Shown piece after piece: positions 45,566 through 53,185 of a DNA stretch of 64,000 bases. The stretch lies in NCBI GenBank assembly GCA_016196925.1, contig JACPWS010000046.1, positions 1 to 64,000 on the forward strand. The letters are read 5' to 3'. The translations under genes and the position numbers were made by a program. This DNA comes from Burkholderiales bacterium (lineage in GTDB: Bacteria; Pseudomonadota; Gammaproteobacteria; Burkholderiales; Burkholderiaceae_D). Position 1 is the first letter of the stretch. Each line of letters begins with the position of its first letter. The notes below the pieces were generated by a model. That model ran no database searches. It saw nothing but the letters and a program-made list of their open reading frames with translations, and was not told the origin of the DNA.

Positions 45566-47426
45566 ATTACCTTCCGCCGATGCGCGCCAGTTAGTGCTGG
45601 ATACCGTGGCTAAGCTGCCTAATTTGCCGGGCGTCTATCGCTACTTCGATGCGCAGGATCAGGTGCTGTATGTAGGCAAGGCGCGCGATTTGAAGAAGCG
45701 CGTTTCCAGCTATTTTCAAAAGACCTTATCCAGCCCGCGCATCGCCATGATGGTGGAAAAAATCGTGCGGCTCGAAACCACAGTCACGCGCAGCGAGGCC
45801 GAGGCGCTGATCCTTGAAAACAATCTGATCAAGGCCCTGCGTCCGCGTTACAACATCTTGTTTCGCGACGATAAATCTTATCCTTACCTGAAAATCACCG
45901 CAGAAAAAACGCCGCGCATGACGTATTATCGCGGCGCTGTCGATAAAAAGCATCAATACTTCGGGCCTTTCCCTTCCGGCTGGGCGGTCAAGGAATCGAT
46001 GCAGATTTTGCAGAAAGTGTTTTTGCTGCGCAGTTGCGAAGACAGCGTATTCGCCAATCGTACCCGTCCCTGCCTGCTGTATCAGATACACCGTTGCAGC
46101 GCGCCTTGCGTCAACATCATCGCGCCGGAAGACTATCGTCAGGATGTCGAAAACGCCGCTAATTTTTTGCGCGGCCGCCAACTGGAAGTGATGCAGACGC
46201 TGGAAAAAAAGATGCTCGGGTTTTCCGCCGAACTGAAGTTCGAACAAGCCGCCCAGGTCCGCAATCAGATGGCGGCACTGTCCAAGGTCTTGCATCAGCA
46301 AAGCATGGAGACCACCGGCGACGCCGATATCGACGTCATTGCCGTCATCGTCGAAGGCGGGCGCGCCTGCGTCAATCTGGCCATGGTCAGGGGCGGGCGC
46401 CATCTTGGCGATCGCGCCTACTTCCCGACCCAGGTCGATAACGCGCCACTGGCGGTCGAAGAGTCTATCGAAGTCGAGGTGCTGGCGGCATTCCTGGCGC
46501 AGCATTATGTCGATCAATTTATTCCACCCACACTGGTACTGAATGTGGGGCTCGATGCGCCCGACCTGATGCTGGCACTGGCGGCGCAATGCGGGCACCG
46601 CATTCATCTGTCGTTCCAACCGCAGGAGCAGCGCCGCATCTGGCTGGAAATGGCTGTCAAAGGCGCCAGACTGGCGCTGGCGCGCATGTTGTCCGAGCAA
46701 GGCTCGCAACAAGCCAGAACCCGCGCACTGGCCGCGGCACTGGAACTGGAGATGGACGATCTCGAACAGTTGCGCGTAGAGTGCTTCGATATCAGCCACA
46801 CGCAAGGCGAAGCGACCCAGGCTTCCTGCGTGGTATTTCATCATCATGCGATGCAAACCGGCGAATACCGGCGCTATAACATCAAAGACATTACGCCCGG
46901 TGACGATTATGCGGCGATGCGACAAGTACTATTTCGACGATATGAAAAAATAGCCAGCGCTGACGCAAGCACAGAGCGTCGCATGCCCGATGTGGTCTTG
47001 ATCGACGGCGGTAAAGGCCAGGTGGAAATGGCGCGCCAGGTCTTCGTCGAACTGGGGCTCGATACCAGCCTGATCGTCGGCGTCGCCAAGGGAGAAGGGC
47101 GCAAAGTCGGTCTGGAAACCCTGGTTTTTGTCGATGGCCGCGCCGAGCAAGAGTTGGGCAAAGAATCGGCGGCATTGATGCTGATTGCGCAAATTCGCGA
47201 TGAGGCGCATCGCTTCGCCATCACCGGCATGCGCGCCAAGCGCGACAAAGCCCGACAGACTTCGCAACTGGAAGAAGTCGAAGGCATAGGCCCGAAACGC
47301 CGGCAGCGCTTATTGGTGCGCTTCGGCGGTTTGAAAGGCGTCGGCGACGCCAGCGTCGACGAACTGGCCAGCGTCGAAGGAATTTCTCGTCAATTGGCAG
47401 AAGAAATTTACAAGCGCCTGCGCTAG
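45558..47426 (+). CDS. uvrC: UvrABC excinuclease subunit C
   Basis: 622-aa dual nuclease of nucleotide excision repair. The N-terminal GIY-YIG domain ([11 protein letters not shown] ... LYVGKA) makes the 3' cut, a UVR motif lies in the middle ([20 protein letters not shown]), the RNase H-like domain ([10 protein letters not shown]) makes the 5' cut and two HhH motifs close the protein ([14 protein letters not shown]). The gene ends the lepA-to-uvrC series. Confidence 0.97.
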   Translation: MPELPSADARQLVLDTVAKLPNLPGVYRYFDAQDQVLYVGKARDLKKRVSSYFQKTLSSPRIAMMVEKIVRLETTVTRSEAEALILENNLIKALRPRYNILFRDDKSYPYLKITAEKTPRMTYYRGAVDKKHQYFGPFPSGWAVKESMQILQKVFLLRSCEDSVFANRTRPCLLYQIHRCSAPCVNIIAPEDYRQDVENAANFLRGRQLEVMQTLEKKMLGFSAELKFEQAAQVRNQMAALSKVLHQQSMETTGDADIDVIAVIVEGGRACVNLAMVRGGRHLGDRAYFPTQVDNAPLAVEESIEVEVLAAFLAQHYVDQFIPPTLVLNVGLDAPDLMLALAAQCGHRIHLSFQPQEQRRIWLEMAVKGARLALARMLSEQGSQQARTRALAAALELEMDDLEQLRVECFDISHTQGEATQASCVVFHHHAMQTGEYRRYNIKDITPGDDYAAMRQVLFRRYEKIASADASTERRMPDVVLIDGGKGQVEMARQVFVELGLDTSLIVGVAKGEGRKVGLETLVFVDGRAEQELGKESAALMLIAQIRDEAHRFAITGMRAKRDKARQTSQLEEVEGIGPKRRQRLLVRFGGLKGVGDASVDELASVEGISRQLAEEIYKRLR

Positions 47427-47465
47427 AGAAATATAATTAACGAATTCAACCTTGACATCGAAGAC

Positions 47466-48050
47466 ATGCCTTTCAATTTTCCCATACTGCTGACCTGGCT
47501 CCGTGTCGCACTGATACCTTTGGTCGTCGGCGTATTCTATTTGCCGCTTACCTGGCTGAGTCCGTTCGAAAAGGGATTGGCCTCGACCGCGGTGTTTATC
47601 ATCGCCGCAGTGACCGACTGGTTCGATGGCTTCCTGGCCCGTCGCTGGAATCAGACTTCCGCCTTCGGTGCCTTCCTTGATCCGGTTGCCGACAAGCTGA
47701 TGGTGGCTGGTGCTTTGCTGGTTCTGGTTCAGCTCGGTCGCGTCAATGCCGTGATCGCCTTCGTCATTATCGGACGCGAAATCACTATTTCCGCCTTGCG
47801 CGAATGGATGGCGCAAATCGGCGCCTCCAAATCGGTTGCCGTCAGCTCGCTCGGCAAGATCAAGACCACCGCGCAAATGATGGCGATACCGATGCTGTTG
47901 TACTACGATGTCCTGTTCGGCGTGATCGACACTGCATTCTGGGGCGCGTGGCTGTTGCTGATCGCCGCGGTGTTGACCGTGTGGTCGATGTTTTATTATC
48001 TGCGCCGCGCGTGGCCCTTGATTAAGGAAACCACCGAAAAAATGCAGTGA
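47466..48050 (+). CDS. pgsA: CDP-diacylglycerol-glycerol-3-phosphate 3-phosphatidyltransferase
   Basis: 194-aa inner-membrane enzyme that makes phosphatidylglycerophosphate. The CDP-alcohol transferase motif D-G-x2-A-R-x8-G-x3-D-x3-D is exact in TDWFDGFLARRWN and GAFLDPVADK. About five hydrophobic segments. Lies 39 bp after uvrC. Confidence 0.96.
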   Translation: MPFNFPILLTWLRVALIPLVVGVFYLPLTWLSPFEKGLASTAVFIIAAVTDWFDGFLARRWNQTSAFGAFLDPVADKLMVAGALLVLVQLGRVNAVIAFVIIGREITISALREWMAQIGASKSVAVSSLGKIKTTAQMMAIPMLLYYDVLFGVIDTAFWGAWLLLIAAVLTVWSMFYYLRRAWPLIKETTEKMQ

Positions 48051-48055
48051 CGTAC

Positions 48056-48083
48056 TTGACAGTAACTGTAGATACTATATAAT
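48056..48083 (+). promoter_or_regulatory. Consensus sigma70 promoter of the tRNA-Gly genes
   Basis: TTGACA (48056-48061), 16-nt spacer, TATAAT (48078-48083): both hexamers are perfect. The start would fall about 10 bp before the first tRNA-Gly. It begins just 5 bp after the pgsA stop. Confidence 0.9.
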
Positions 48084-48100
48084 TCTGGTCTTTCGTTGAT

Positions 48101-48176
48101 GCGGGAATAGCTCAGTTGGTAGAGCGCAACCTTGCCAAGGTTGAGGTCGAGAGTTCGAGACTCTTTTCCCGCTCCA
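48101..48176 (+). tRNA. tRNA-Gly (GCC), copy 1
   Basis: Acceptor GCGGGAA / TTCCCGC, anticodon loop CTTGCCA-type with GCC, T-loop GTTCGAGA, encoded CCA. 76 nt. Confidence 0.97.
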
Positions 48177-48204
48177 GGTTTTTAGCAGTGCCAGTAGTAC
48201 AAAT

Positions 48205-48280
48205 GCGGGAGTAGCTCAGTTGGTAGAGCGCAACCTTGCCAAGGTTGAGGTCGAGAGTTCGAGACTCTTCTCCCGCTCCA
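48205..48280 (+). tRNA. tRNA-Gly (GCC), copy 2
   Basis: Differs from copy 1 only in the acceptor stem pair change (GCGGGAG / CTCCCGC), a compensated substitution. Encoded CCA. 28 bp after copy 1, likely one transcript. Confidence 0.97.
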
Positions 48281-48287
48281 GGTTTTG

Positions 48288-48313
48288 AAGGGAAGCCAAG
48301 CTTCCCTTTTTTA
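48288..48313 (+). terminator. Terminator after the tRNA-Gly pair
   Basis: GGGAAGC / GCTTCCC with flanking A and T runs. Confidence 0.88.
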
Positions 48314-48398
48314 TTCAGTTGAATAGTTGTGCCACGTTTTAACGGTTGTTTTTCGGCGTCAGCAGAAAAACAGGTTTAACGTTAAAATAGCAACCTCT

Positions 48399-48472
48399 GG
48401 CGGGGTAGCAAAGTGGTTATGCAGCGGCCTGCAAAGCCGTTTACGCCGGTTCGATCCCGACCCCCGCCTCCA
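48399..48472 (+). tRNA. tRNA-Cys (GCA)
   Basis: Acceptor GGCGGGG / CCCCGCC, anticodon loop CTGCAAA with GCA, encoded CCA, 74 nt. Confidence 0.97.
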
Positions 48473-48478
48473 TATTTG

Positions 48479-48503
48479 AAAAGCGCTTTAGGGCGCTTTT
48501 TTT
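48479..48503 (+). terminator. Terminator after tRNA-Cys
   Basis: AAAGCGC / GCGCTTT around a short loop, then T's. Confidence 0.75.
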
Positions 48504-48545
48504 CCGCATAAAACAGTAAGCGCTACTGCGTATTTGTTTTAGTTG

Positions 48546-48632
48546 GCCCGGATGGTGAAATAGGTAGACACAAGAGACTTAAAATCTCTCGACTGAAAGG
48601 TCGTGCCGGTTCGATTCCGGCTCCGGGCACCA
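48546..48632 (+). tRNA. tRNA-Leu (TAA)
   Basis: Acceptor GCCCGGA / TCCGGGC, anticodon stem GAGA/TCTC with loop CTTAAAA (anticodon TAA), long variable arm, encoded CCA, 87 nt. Its 3' flank is duplicated 1.4 kb downstream. Confidence 0.97.
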
Positions 48633-48637
48633 ATCTA

Positions 48638-48684
48638 CTAAAACGCAATACATTATAAAACCCCGCAAAGCCAATAAATACAAG
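48638..48684. repeat. Imperfect direct repeat, copy 1 (tRNA-Leu 3' flank)
   Basis: 47 bp starting CTAAAACGCAA and containing AAAACCCCGCAAAGCCA. It aligns without gaps to 50029-50075 with 39 of 47 identities, most differences being in an 8-bp block. This copy includes the left arm of the tRNA-Leu terminator. Confidence 0.8.
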
Positions 48685-48700
48685 GCTTTGCGGGGTTTTT
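48657..48700 (+). terminator. Terminator after tRNA-Leu(TAA)
   Basis: AACCCCGCAAAGCC (48659-48672) pairs perfectly over 14 bp with GGCTTTGCGGGGTT (48684-48697), then T's. Confidence 0.93.
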
Positions 48701-48892
48701 CATGTTTGAGCAAAACCGCATTTTACCGCCTTAAAACGCATTTTTCCGTTCCCGTCTCCCCACAAATTCCCCGCGACGCATTATCATGCGCCGAATGTTT
48801 CTCTTCGGGAGTACTTTAGTGGCATCAATGTAAGCATCCAGCCGTTCCACCTATGAATGGTGTGACCGGCTTGCCATACTCCGATTTGCGTT

Positions 48893-48994
48893 ATGGAGAT
48901 TGGCATGAAAGCAGGTGCACGCAGGGCGTTATGGAAAGAGCGGGTGCAACAATGGCGTGAAAGCGGACTATCGCACCGCATAGCGTATCAGTCA
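48893..48994 (+). pseudogene. Remnant of an IS66-type accessory gene (TnpA-like)
   Basis: The peptide from ATG 48905, MKAGARRALWKERVQQWRES followed by GLSHRIAYQ, looks like the start of IS66-family TnpA accessory proteins (an R-x-x-W ... W-x-x-SGLS pattern). After about 30 residues the frame runs on to 49156 in unrelated basic sequence, so it is truncated or fused. No TnpB or transposase follows. Confidence 0.45.
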
Positions 48995-49154
48995 GCGAAG
49001 AAAGCAAAGCCGCAAACCCAGCGGCTTTTTTTACGACCAAGGCGCAGAAAAAAGCTAGGAAATAGAAAACAAGGTGTGCCGGTGTACCAAAGCCTTAAAC
49101 AGGCTGGAAAGCTAGGCTGGGCTTCATTTTTACTGGTACAGCTTATATATAAAT

Positions 49155-49187
49155 AGGTGTGCCAAAGGTGTACCAAAGGTGTGTCAG
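49155..49187. repeat. Three tandem 11-bp units
   Basis: AGGTGTGCCAA, AGGTGTACCAA and AGGTGTGTCAG follow without gaps. A further GGTGTACCAA lies at 49081-49090, and a GGTACA inversion near 49134-49140. Function unknown; possibly iterons or a recombination scar. Confidence 0.6.
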
Positions 49188-49327
49188 CTAAAAACCGCCC
49201 TCCATTTCATGCGGGTTTGCAAGGCAAAAACGGCTGCAAGCTGCACCGGCTCTGCGTTTGCACCTGCTGGCACGTCTAAAAACCCAGCGCAAGCCGGTTT
49301 TCTGGCGCACCATCCCCAGCGGCGCAT

Positions 49328-49355
49328 TTGATTAAATACGTCTTTGCCGTATAAT
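49328..49355 (+). promoter_or_regulatory. Promoter of the toxin-antitoxin operon
   Basis: TTGATT (49328-49333), 16-nt spacer, perfect TATAAT (49350-49355). The usual start point, 7 nt past the -10 box, falls on the A of the toxin ATG at 49362. Confidence 0.75.
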
Positions 49356-49361
49356 CAGAAC

Positions 49362-49685
49362 ATGCGCACAATCATAGAGACCCCGACTTTTCAAAGGCTA
49401 TGGCCTGCTTATTGGACAGAAGAAGAAAGGGCGGAATTTGCCGCGCATCTGGCGCAAACCCCGGAAGCGGGCGATGTCGTCAAGGGTTCCGGCGGCGTTC
49501 GCAAGATCAGATGGAGCCGCAGCGGTGGCGGCAAGTCGGGCGGGGTGCGGGTGATTTATTACAACCGGCTGGCGAATGGTGAAATCGTGTTGTTGTTCAT
49601 CTATGCCAAAAACGAATTTGATTCAATTGCCGGTGAAAAACTGAAGGAGTTAAAAAATGCCATCGAAAAAGCCTATGGACGATAA
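49362..49685 (+). CDS. RelE/HigB-type toxin
   Basis: 107 aa from ATG 49362. The fold-diagnostic pattern is IRKIRWSRSG-like (VRKIRWSRSGGGKSGGVRVIYYNRL) followed by EIVLLFIYAKNEFDSI, typical of the HigB2 branch of RelE/ParE ribosome-dependent mRNA interferases or addiction killers. An upstream TTG (49344) would lie inside the promoter. There is no Shine-Dalgarno and the start coincides with the predicted transcript end, so the mRNA is probably leaderless. It overlaps the antitoxin gene by 29 nt. Toxin-first order matches HigBA systems. Confidence 0.82.
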   Translation: MRTIIETPTFQRLWPAYWTEEERAEFAAHLAQTPEAGDVVKGSGGVRKIRWSRSGGGKSGGVRVIYYNRLANGEIVLLFIYAKNEFDSIAGEKLKELKNAIEKAYGR

Positions 49686-49971
49686 AGCCCTGCGAGCATG
49701 GGAAGAGTCACGCGACCTGACCGCAGAATTAGAGCAATCCGTTAATGAGATGCTGGCTGGTCAAGGCAAGGCGGTGGCGGTGTCTCCTGTGGTGGCGGCA
49801 CGTATGCAGTCCGGCCTCTCGCAAAGCCTGTTTGCCAAGCTACTAGGGGTGTCTGTGCGCACTTTGCAAGAATGGGAGCAAGGGCGGCGCAAACCCTCTG
49901 GGGCGGCGCAAACCCTGCTGACGATTGCACAACGACACCCGGAAGTGTTGCAGGAACTGGCGGCGGCCTGA
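49657..49971 (+). CDS. HigA-type antitoxin (XRE family)
   Basis: 104 aa. An HTH of the XRE/Cro type lies at about 48-90 (VAARMQSGLSQSLFAKLLGVSVRTLQEWEQGRRKPSGAA). Good Shine-Dalgarno (AAGGAG, 6 nt upstream), inside the toxin gene. The antitoxin has a strong ribosome site while the toxin has none, which would favour antitoxin excess. Confidence 0.85.
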   Translation: MPSKKPMDDKALRAWEESRDLTAELEQSVNEMLAGQGKAVAVSPVVAARMQSGLSQSLFAKLLGVSVRTLQEWEQGRRKPSGAAQTLLTIAQRHPEVLQELAAA

Positions 49972-49978
49972 TATAGCC

Positions 49979-50032
49979 ATGAACACGACAGTAACCTTTG
50001 CCAGCGTCTGGGATGCCCTCGCCGCCTTCTAA
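49979..50032 (+). pseudogene. Truncated third reading frame (XRE antitoxin-like N-terminus)
   Basis: MNTTVTFASVWDALAAF then TAA. It starts 7 nt after the antitoxin stop. The F-x-SVWDAL text resembles the N-terminus of another XRE antitoxin group (SVWDAIEDTP-type). The stop codon is supplied by the first bases of direct repeat copy 2 at 50029, so the gene was probably cut at that junction. Confidence 0.4.
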
Positions 50033-50075
50033 AACGCAACCGCTCCTAAAACCCCGCAAAGCCAGTAATTACAAG
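50029..50075. repeat. Imperfect direct repeat, copy 2
   Basis: 39 of 47 bp match the tRNA-Leu flank at 48638-48684. It keeps the left arm of the terminator but not the right arm, so it no longer terminates. Confidence 0.8.
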
Positions 50076-50779
50076 ACGCCTCCGAGGCTTGTTACGTTTT
50101 CGAGTTTCCTTCCTTTTTTTGGGTTTGCGCATTTACTAACATCCTCCATTCAGAGGATTGCCAAACTGCTTGTTGTTGTCTAGTCTACTAGTTAGACGAT
50201 GCATGTTTTTTAGACATGTCTGCGTTGTGATGGATGTGTCGGGTGCATAGTCTCGACCGCTTGGACATTGAGACAAGGGTCGCGGCGGGCAGCAAATGGA
50301 CGACCAGTTTGCTGCTCGCTCTTTTTGGTGACCCGCCGCGTCACAGGTAGCGTGAATTTTCCTATTGGAACTACGTGGAACTACGGACATTCAGGCAGGG
50401 GCGATTATTAGGCGGGTATAAAAGTAAGTGAAAAATCCGGCCTCTTGCACCCGCCCGTTTTCAGTTCTTCCTTACAGCAACTATTTTCTGTCGCTTGCCT
50501 GCCTGCCGCACCATAGCCTTGCATTGACGCCTTAAGCGATGCACAAGTCTATGCGTATCAAAGCGTTCCTGTTACCGCAATAATGTAGGTAAAACCTGGA
50601 TTTTGTATCGGTGCCACACCTATGGAAGAGTTCGAATTTCTCCCATCGACCATTCGGAGTATTACCAAACATTGTTCTCTTGGCTAGGCTGTTGAGTATG
50701 CATCGAGCGTCTTTCGCCTGCTTTTGCGATGGCGGATCGTATGTTGATTTGATGTGATGTTATTAATGGGGAATTTATT
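50076..50779. other. Gene-free stretch before the first exported protein
   Basis: About 700 bp, AT-richer than its surroundings, with no convincing gene on either strand. A GTCTAGTC / TAGAC-type imperfect palindrome is near 50180-50200. It must hold the promoter of the gene at 50780; no riboswitch fold like that at 55251-55343 was seen. Confidence 0.5.
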
Positions 50780-52438
50780 ATGGATACGAACTTTTTGTCG
50801 GGCGGCTGTCGGCGCTTAAGCGTCGTGGCCGCAAGTACGTTGATGGTTGCGGCATTGGGCATAGCGCCCGCGCATGCTATTGACAATCTTTTTTTTGAGC
50901 TTGACGCCAACGCCTTTAAAACTACTACGCGGGATGACTGGAACTCGATAAGCACCACGAAGACAACGGGAATCGTTAGCGATAGCGACCCGGCGGTATT
51001 TCGCCAGGGCTCCAAGGATATCCAGGATATTAGCCAGTGGCGTTTCGACCTCGGCTCCTCGCCACCCAAGGATGACATGTTGCACGCCTATGCTGCCGCA
51101 TACAATGCCACCGCGACTGGGAATGGGGCGACGTCAGGCGATCTGGTGATTTACTTCGGCGCCGACCGTGCTGCCTTTAACGGTACGGCCAGCCTCGGGT
51201 TCTGGTTCTTCAAGAATCCGGTTGCACGAAACAATGCGACCGGCGCCTTCGTCGATCCGAGTACCGGTTTGCCGGCGCACCACGCCGACGGGGATACCCT
51301 GATTGCCTTCGAGTACACCAACGGTGGCGCGGTGACCGGCGTGCGCGTCTTCAAATGGATGAGTGGTGCACTGTCCGACATGGGAACGATAGGGGTTTCC
51401 CCAACCAGCACGGCCGGCATGTACTGTGACGGCAGCGATCATATTTGCGGCGGAACCAATCCCGGTAACATTCCCCTTCCCTGGACTGGCACCACGGTAG
51501 CGGCTGGGCAATTCTTCGAAGGTGGCATCAACATCAGCGCCGTGGTCGGAGGCGACACTTGTTTTTCCAGTTTCATGGCGACTAGCCGCTCGTCGGATCA
51601 GTCCAACGCCTCGATCAAGAATTTCATCCTGCACAGTTTCCCAGTGTGCCACGTGAGCGTCAGCAAGAGCTGTCCTAGTGCCAGCTTCAATGCAAGCAAT
51701 AACATGGCTACATACACAATCAACGGCAAGATTTTGAACGATGGCGGCGGATTGCTGTCGTCCATTACTCTGAGCGACAACCCCGCGATCGATAGCGGTT
51801 CACTCGGTTACTTTACTTGTCTAGCTGGGACGAATACTCCTGACCCGACAAAACCGCTTGCTGCCAATAGCACACTTGTGCCGAACGCATCGCTCTGCTA
51901 CCAGGCCACGTCGACGTTAGCCACCCTGGTGACAACGGATACGGTGACGGTGACCGCCTCGACAGGTGCCGGCACGGTGACCAATACTGCAACCGCGACC
52001 TGCCCTTCACTTGCTCCGCCGGCTGGTCTCGCGGTGACTAAGAGTTGCGACGTCGATCTGGTCGCTGCCAGCAACGAACTGTCTGTGAAGGTCAATTACA
52101 GCGGTACAGTGCAAAATACTGGACAGGTTGCATTGAGCAATGTGAAGGTTTGTGAGGTGCACGAGGTGGTTGAGACCAATCCCCCCACTTATCCTTGTGA
52201 TGTTACACCCCATACTGAGATCAACATCGGAACGCTGGCTGTCGGGGAATCCAAACCTTACAGCGGCTTTTACGTTCCGACCAATGCATTGAACATAAAC
52301 GGTGGATCGGCGCTGTTGCTGCCGCACACCGCCGTGTTCCAGGATAAGGTCGGTGGAGTGGGAACCGGGCCAGCGATCTTTGGTAGCTTGCCTGCCGTTG
52401 CTACCCCGGTCCAGGCTACATGCCCGATGTGCCCATGA
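50780..52438 (+). CDS. Large exported protein with DUF11-like repeats
   Basis: 552 aa. Sec signal peptide, cleaved near AHA-ID at residue 33-34. The N-terminal domain (about 34-290) has a DDMLHAYAAAY ... GDLVIYFGADRAA ... GFWFFKNPV pattern shared with exported beta-rich proteins of Burkholderiales and actinobacteria. Two C-terminal modules (about 295-410 and 418-552) look like DUF11/Ig-like repeats: VSKSCPSASF ... and VTKSCDVDLV. About 19 Cys, including a closing CPMCP. No anchor seen. Function unknown. GGGGAA Shine-Dalgarno. Confidence 0.7.
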   Translation: MDTNFLSGGCRRLSVVAASTLMVAALGIAPAHAIDNLFFELDANAFKTTTRDDWNSISTTKTTGIVSDSDPAVFRQGSKDIQDISQWRFDLGSSPPKDDMLHAYAAAYNATATGNGATSGDLVIYFGADRAAFNGTASLGFWFFKNPVARNNATGAFVDPSTGLPAHHADGDTLIAFEYTNGGAVTGVRVFKWMSGALSDMGTIGVSPTSTAGMYCDGSDHICGGTNPGNIPLPWTGTTVAAGQFFEGGINISAVVGGDTCFSSFMATSRSSDQSNASIKNFILHSFPVCHVSVSKSCPSASFNASNNMATYTINGKILNDGGGLLSSITLSDNPAIDSGSLGYFTCLAGTNTPDPTKPLAANSTLVPNASLCYQATSTLATLVTTDTVTVTASTGAGTVTNTATATCPSLAPPAGLAVTKSCDVDLVAASNELSVKVNYSGTVQNTGQVALSNVKVCEVHEVVETNPPTYPCDVTPHTEINIGTLAVGESKPYSGFYVPTNALNINGGSALLLPHTAVFQDKVGGVGTGPAIFGSLPAVATPVQATCPMCP

Positions 52439-52492
52439 CCTGGAGAACCAGGCTGCCAGGGATCTAATATTTATCTGATGGAGGAAGTGGCA

Positions 52493-52527
52493 GGGGTGGG
52501 GGATATATTCCTCACCCCTTTTTTTTA
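52493..52527 (+). terminator. Terminator-like hairpin between the two exported-protein genes
   Basis: GGGGTGGGG pairs with CCTCACCCC (one mismatch), followed by eight T's. It is 55 bp past the stop at 52438. Confidence 0.8.
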
Positions 52528-52556
52528 CCCTCGGGCACTTAGATCAAGGAGAAGTG

Positions 52557-53060
52557 ATGAATTTCAAGGTATGGCAGATAGGCTTGGCGGTCGCGACGGC
52601 GGCACTCTCATTCGCCGGTCCAGCCTGGTATATGGCCAGGCAAGATAGCGCGGAAAATCCAATGCCATTCGCAGCAGTGCATGAACCAGTGCAGGCCGAC
52701 GGGGTGTTTGCCTGGCCTTTTGCGGTCTCGAACCAGAGTGATTATACCCGCGTCGATGGACGTTGGACTGGTGTAGTCGAAATGGGACGGGGTGCAAAAG
52801 TTCAGTTCAGTTTCAACTTCCAGCAAGCGGCGGATGGCCGGCTGACGGGGAATGCAACCTTTCCTGTGGGCGAGGGCAGCATTCTGGATGGCAAGGTCGT
52901 GGGTGGCAGGCTATCGTTCAGTACGCAACACCGCCTGCAAAAAAGTGGGCAAACCCTGGTCACCAGATTTGTTGGCAACCTGTCCGATGGCGTGATCGCT
53001 CTCGATATGCAAAGCGAAGGCGGTGTCAGCAAGCTTACCCTCAATCGTGTCTCTCATTAA
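52557..53060 (+). CDS. Small exported beta-rich protein
   Basis: 167 aa. An N-terminal hydrophobic segment (IGLAVATAALSFAGPAWYMA) may be a signal peptide or anchor. The rest is a small beta-barrel-like domain: GRWTGVVEM ... KVQFSFNFQQAADGRLTGNATFPVGEGSILDGKVVGGRLSF ... RFVGNLSDGVIALDM. This pattern is widespread in secreted proteins, where it appears as a lipocalin-like add-on domain of unknown role. AAGGAG lies 4 nt before the ATG; a GTG at 52554 overlaps it. Likely regulated separately from the upstream gene because a terminator intervenes. Confidence 0.6.
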   Translation: MNFKVWQIGLAVATAALSFAGPAWYMARQDSAENPMPFAAVHEPVQADGVFAWPFAVSNQSDYTRVDGRWTGVVEMGRGAKVQFSFNFQQAADGRLTGNATFPVGEGSILDGKVVGGRLSFSTQHRLQKSGQTLVTRFVGNLSDGVIALDMQSEGGVSKLTLNRVSH

Positions 53061-53061
53061 A

Positions 53062-53096
53062 AAGCAAGCGGGAAAATCTCCCGCTTGCTTGTTGTT
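53062..53096 (+). terminator. Terminator after the small exported protein
   Basis: AAGCAAGCGGGA (53062-53073) pairs perfectly with TCCCGCTTGCTT (53079-53090), then GTTGTT. Confidence 0.85.
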
Positions 53097-53105
53097 AACG
53101 CGGCC

Positions 53106-53116
53106 GGGGGGGGGGG
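53106..53116. repeat. Run of 11 G
   Basis: A homopolymer of G in non-coding DNA between two convergent genes. Slippage-prone, but no reading frame or promoter depends on it visibly. Confidence 0.7.
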
Positions 53117-53130
53117 CTAATACTGGCCCG

Positions 53131-53164
53131 GAAGGGTGAAGCCAGGTCTGCATTCTCACCCTTC
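53131..53164 (-). terminator. Inverted repeat after the metalloprotease gene
   Basis: GAAGGGTGA (53131-53139) and TCACCCTTC (53156-53164) are perfect inverted repeats, 22 bp past the protease stop. There is no T run on the minus strand, so it may need Rho or simply protect the mRNA 3' end. Confidence 0.45.
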
Positions 53165-53185
53165 AATCAACCCGAACATCTTCCC

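Larger units (their letters stand above)
48633..49361. other. Mostly gene-free start of the segment downstream of tRNA-Leu(TAA)
   Basis: It contains the tRNA-Leu terminator, direct repeat copy 1, an IS66-type remnant, an 11-bp tandem repeat and the toxin promoter. No intact gene was seen. Confidence 0.6.

Noticed and set aside
45726-46925. 399-codon frame opposite uvrC
   Set aside because: Antisense shadow of uvrC with no ribosome site or family signature.
49081-49187. CRISPR-like array
   Set aside because: Units are only 11 bp and contiguous, without spacers; no cas gene is in the window.
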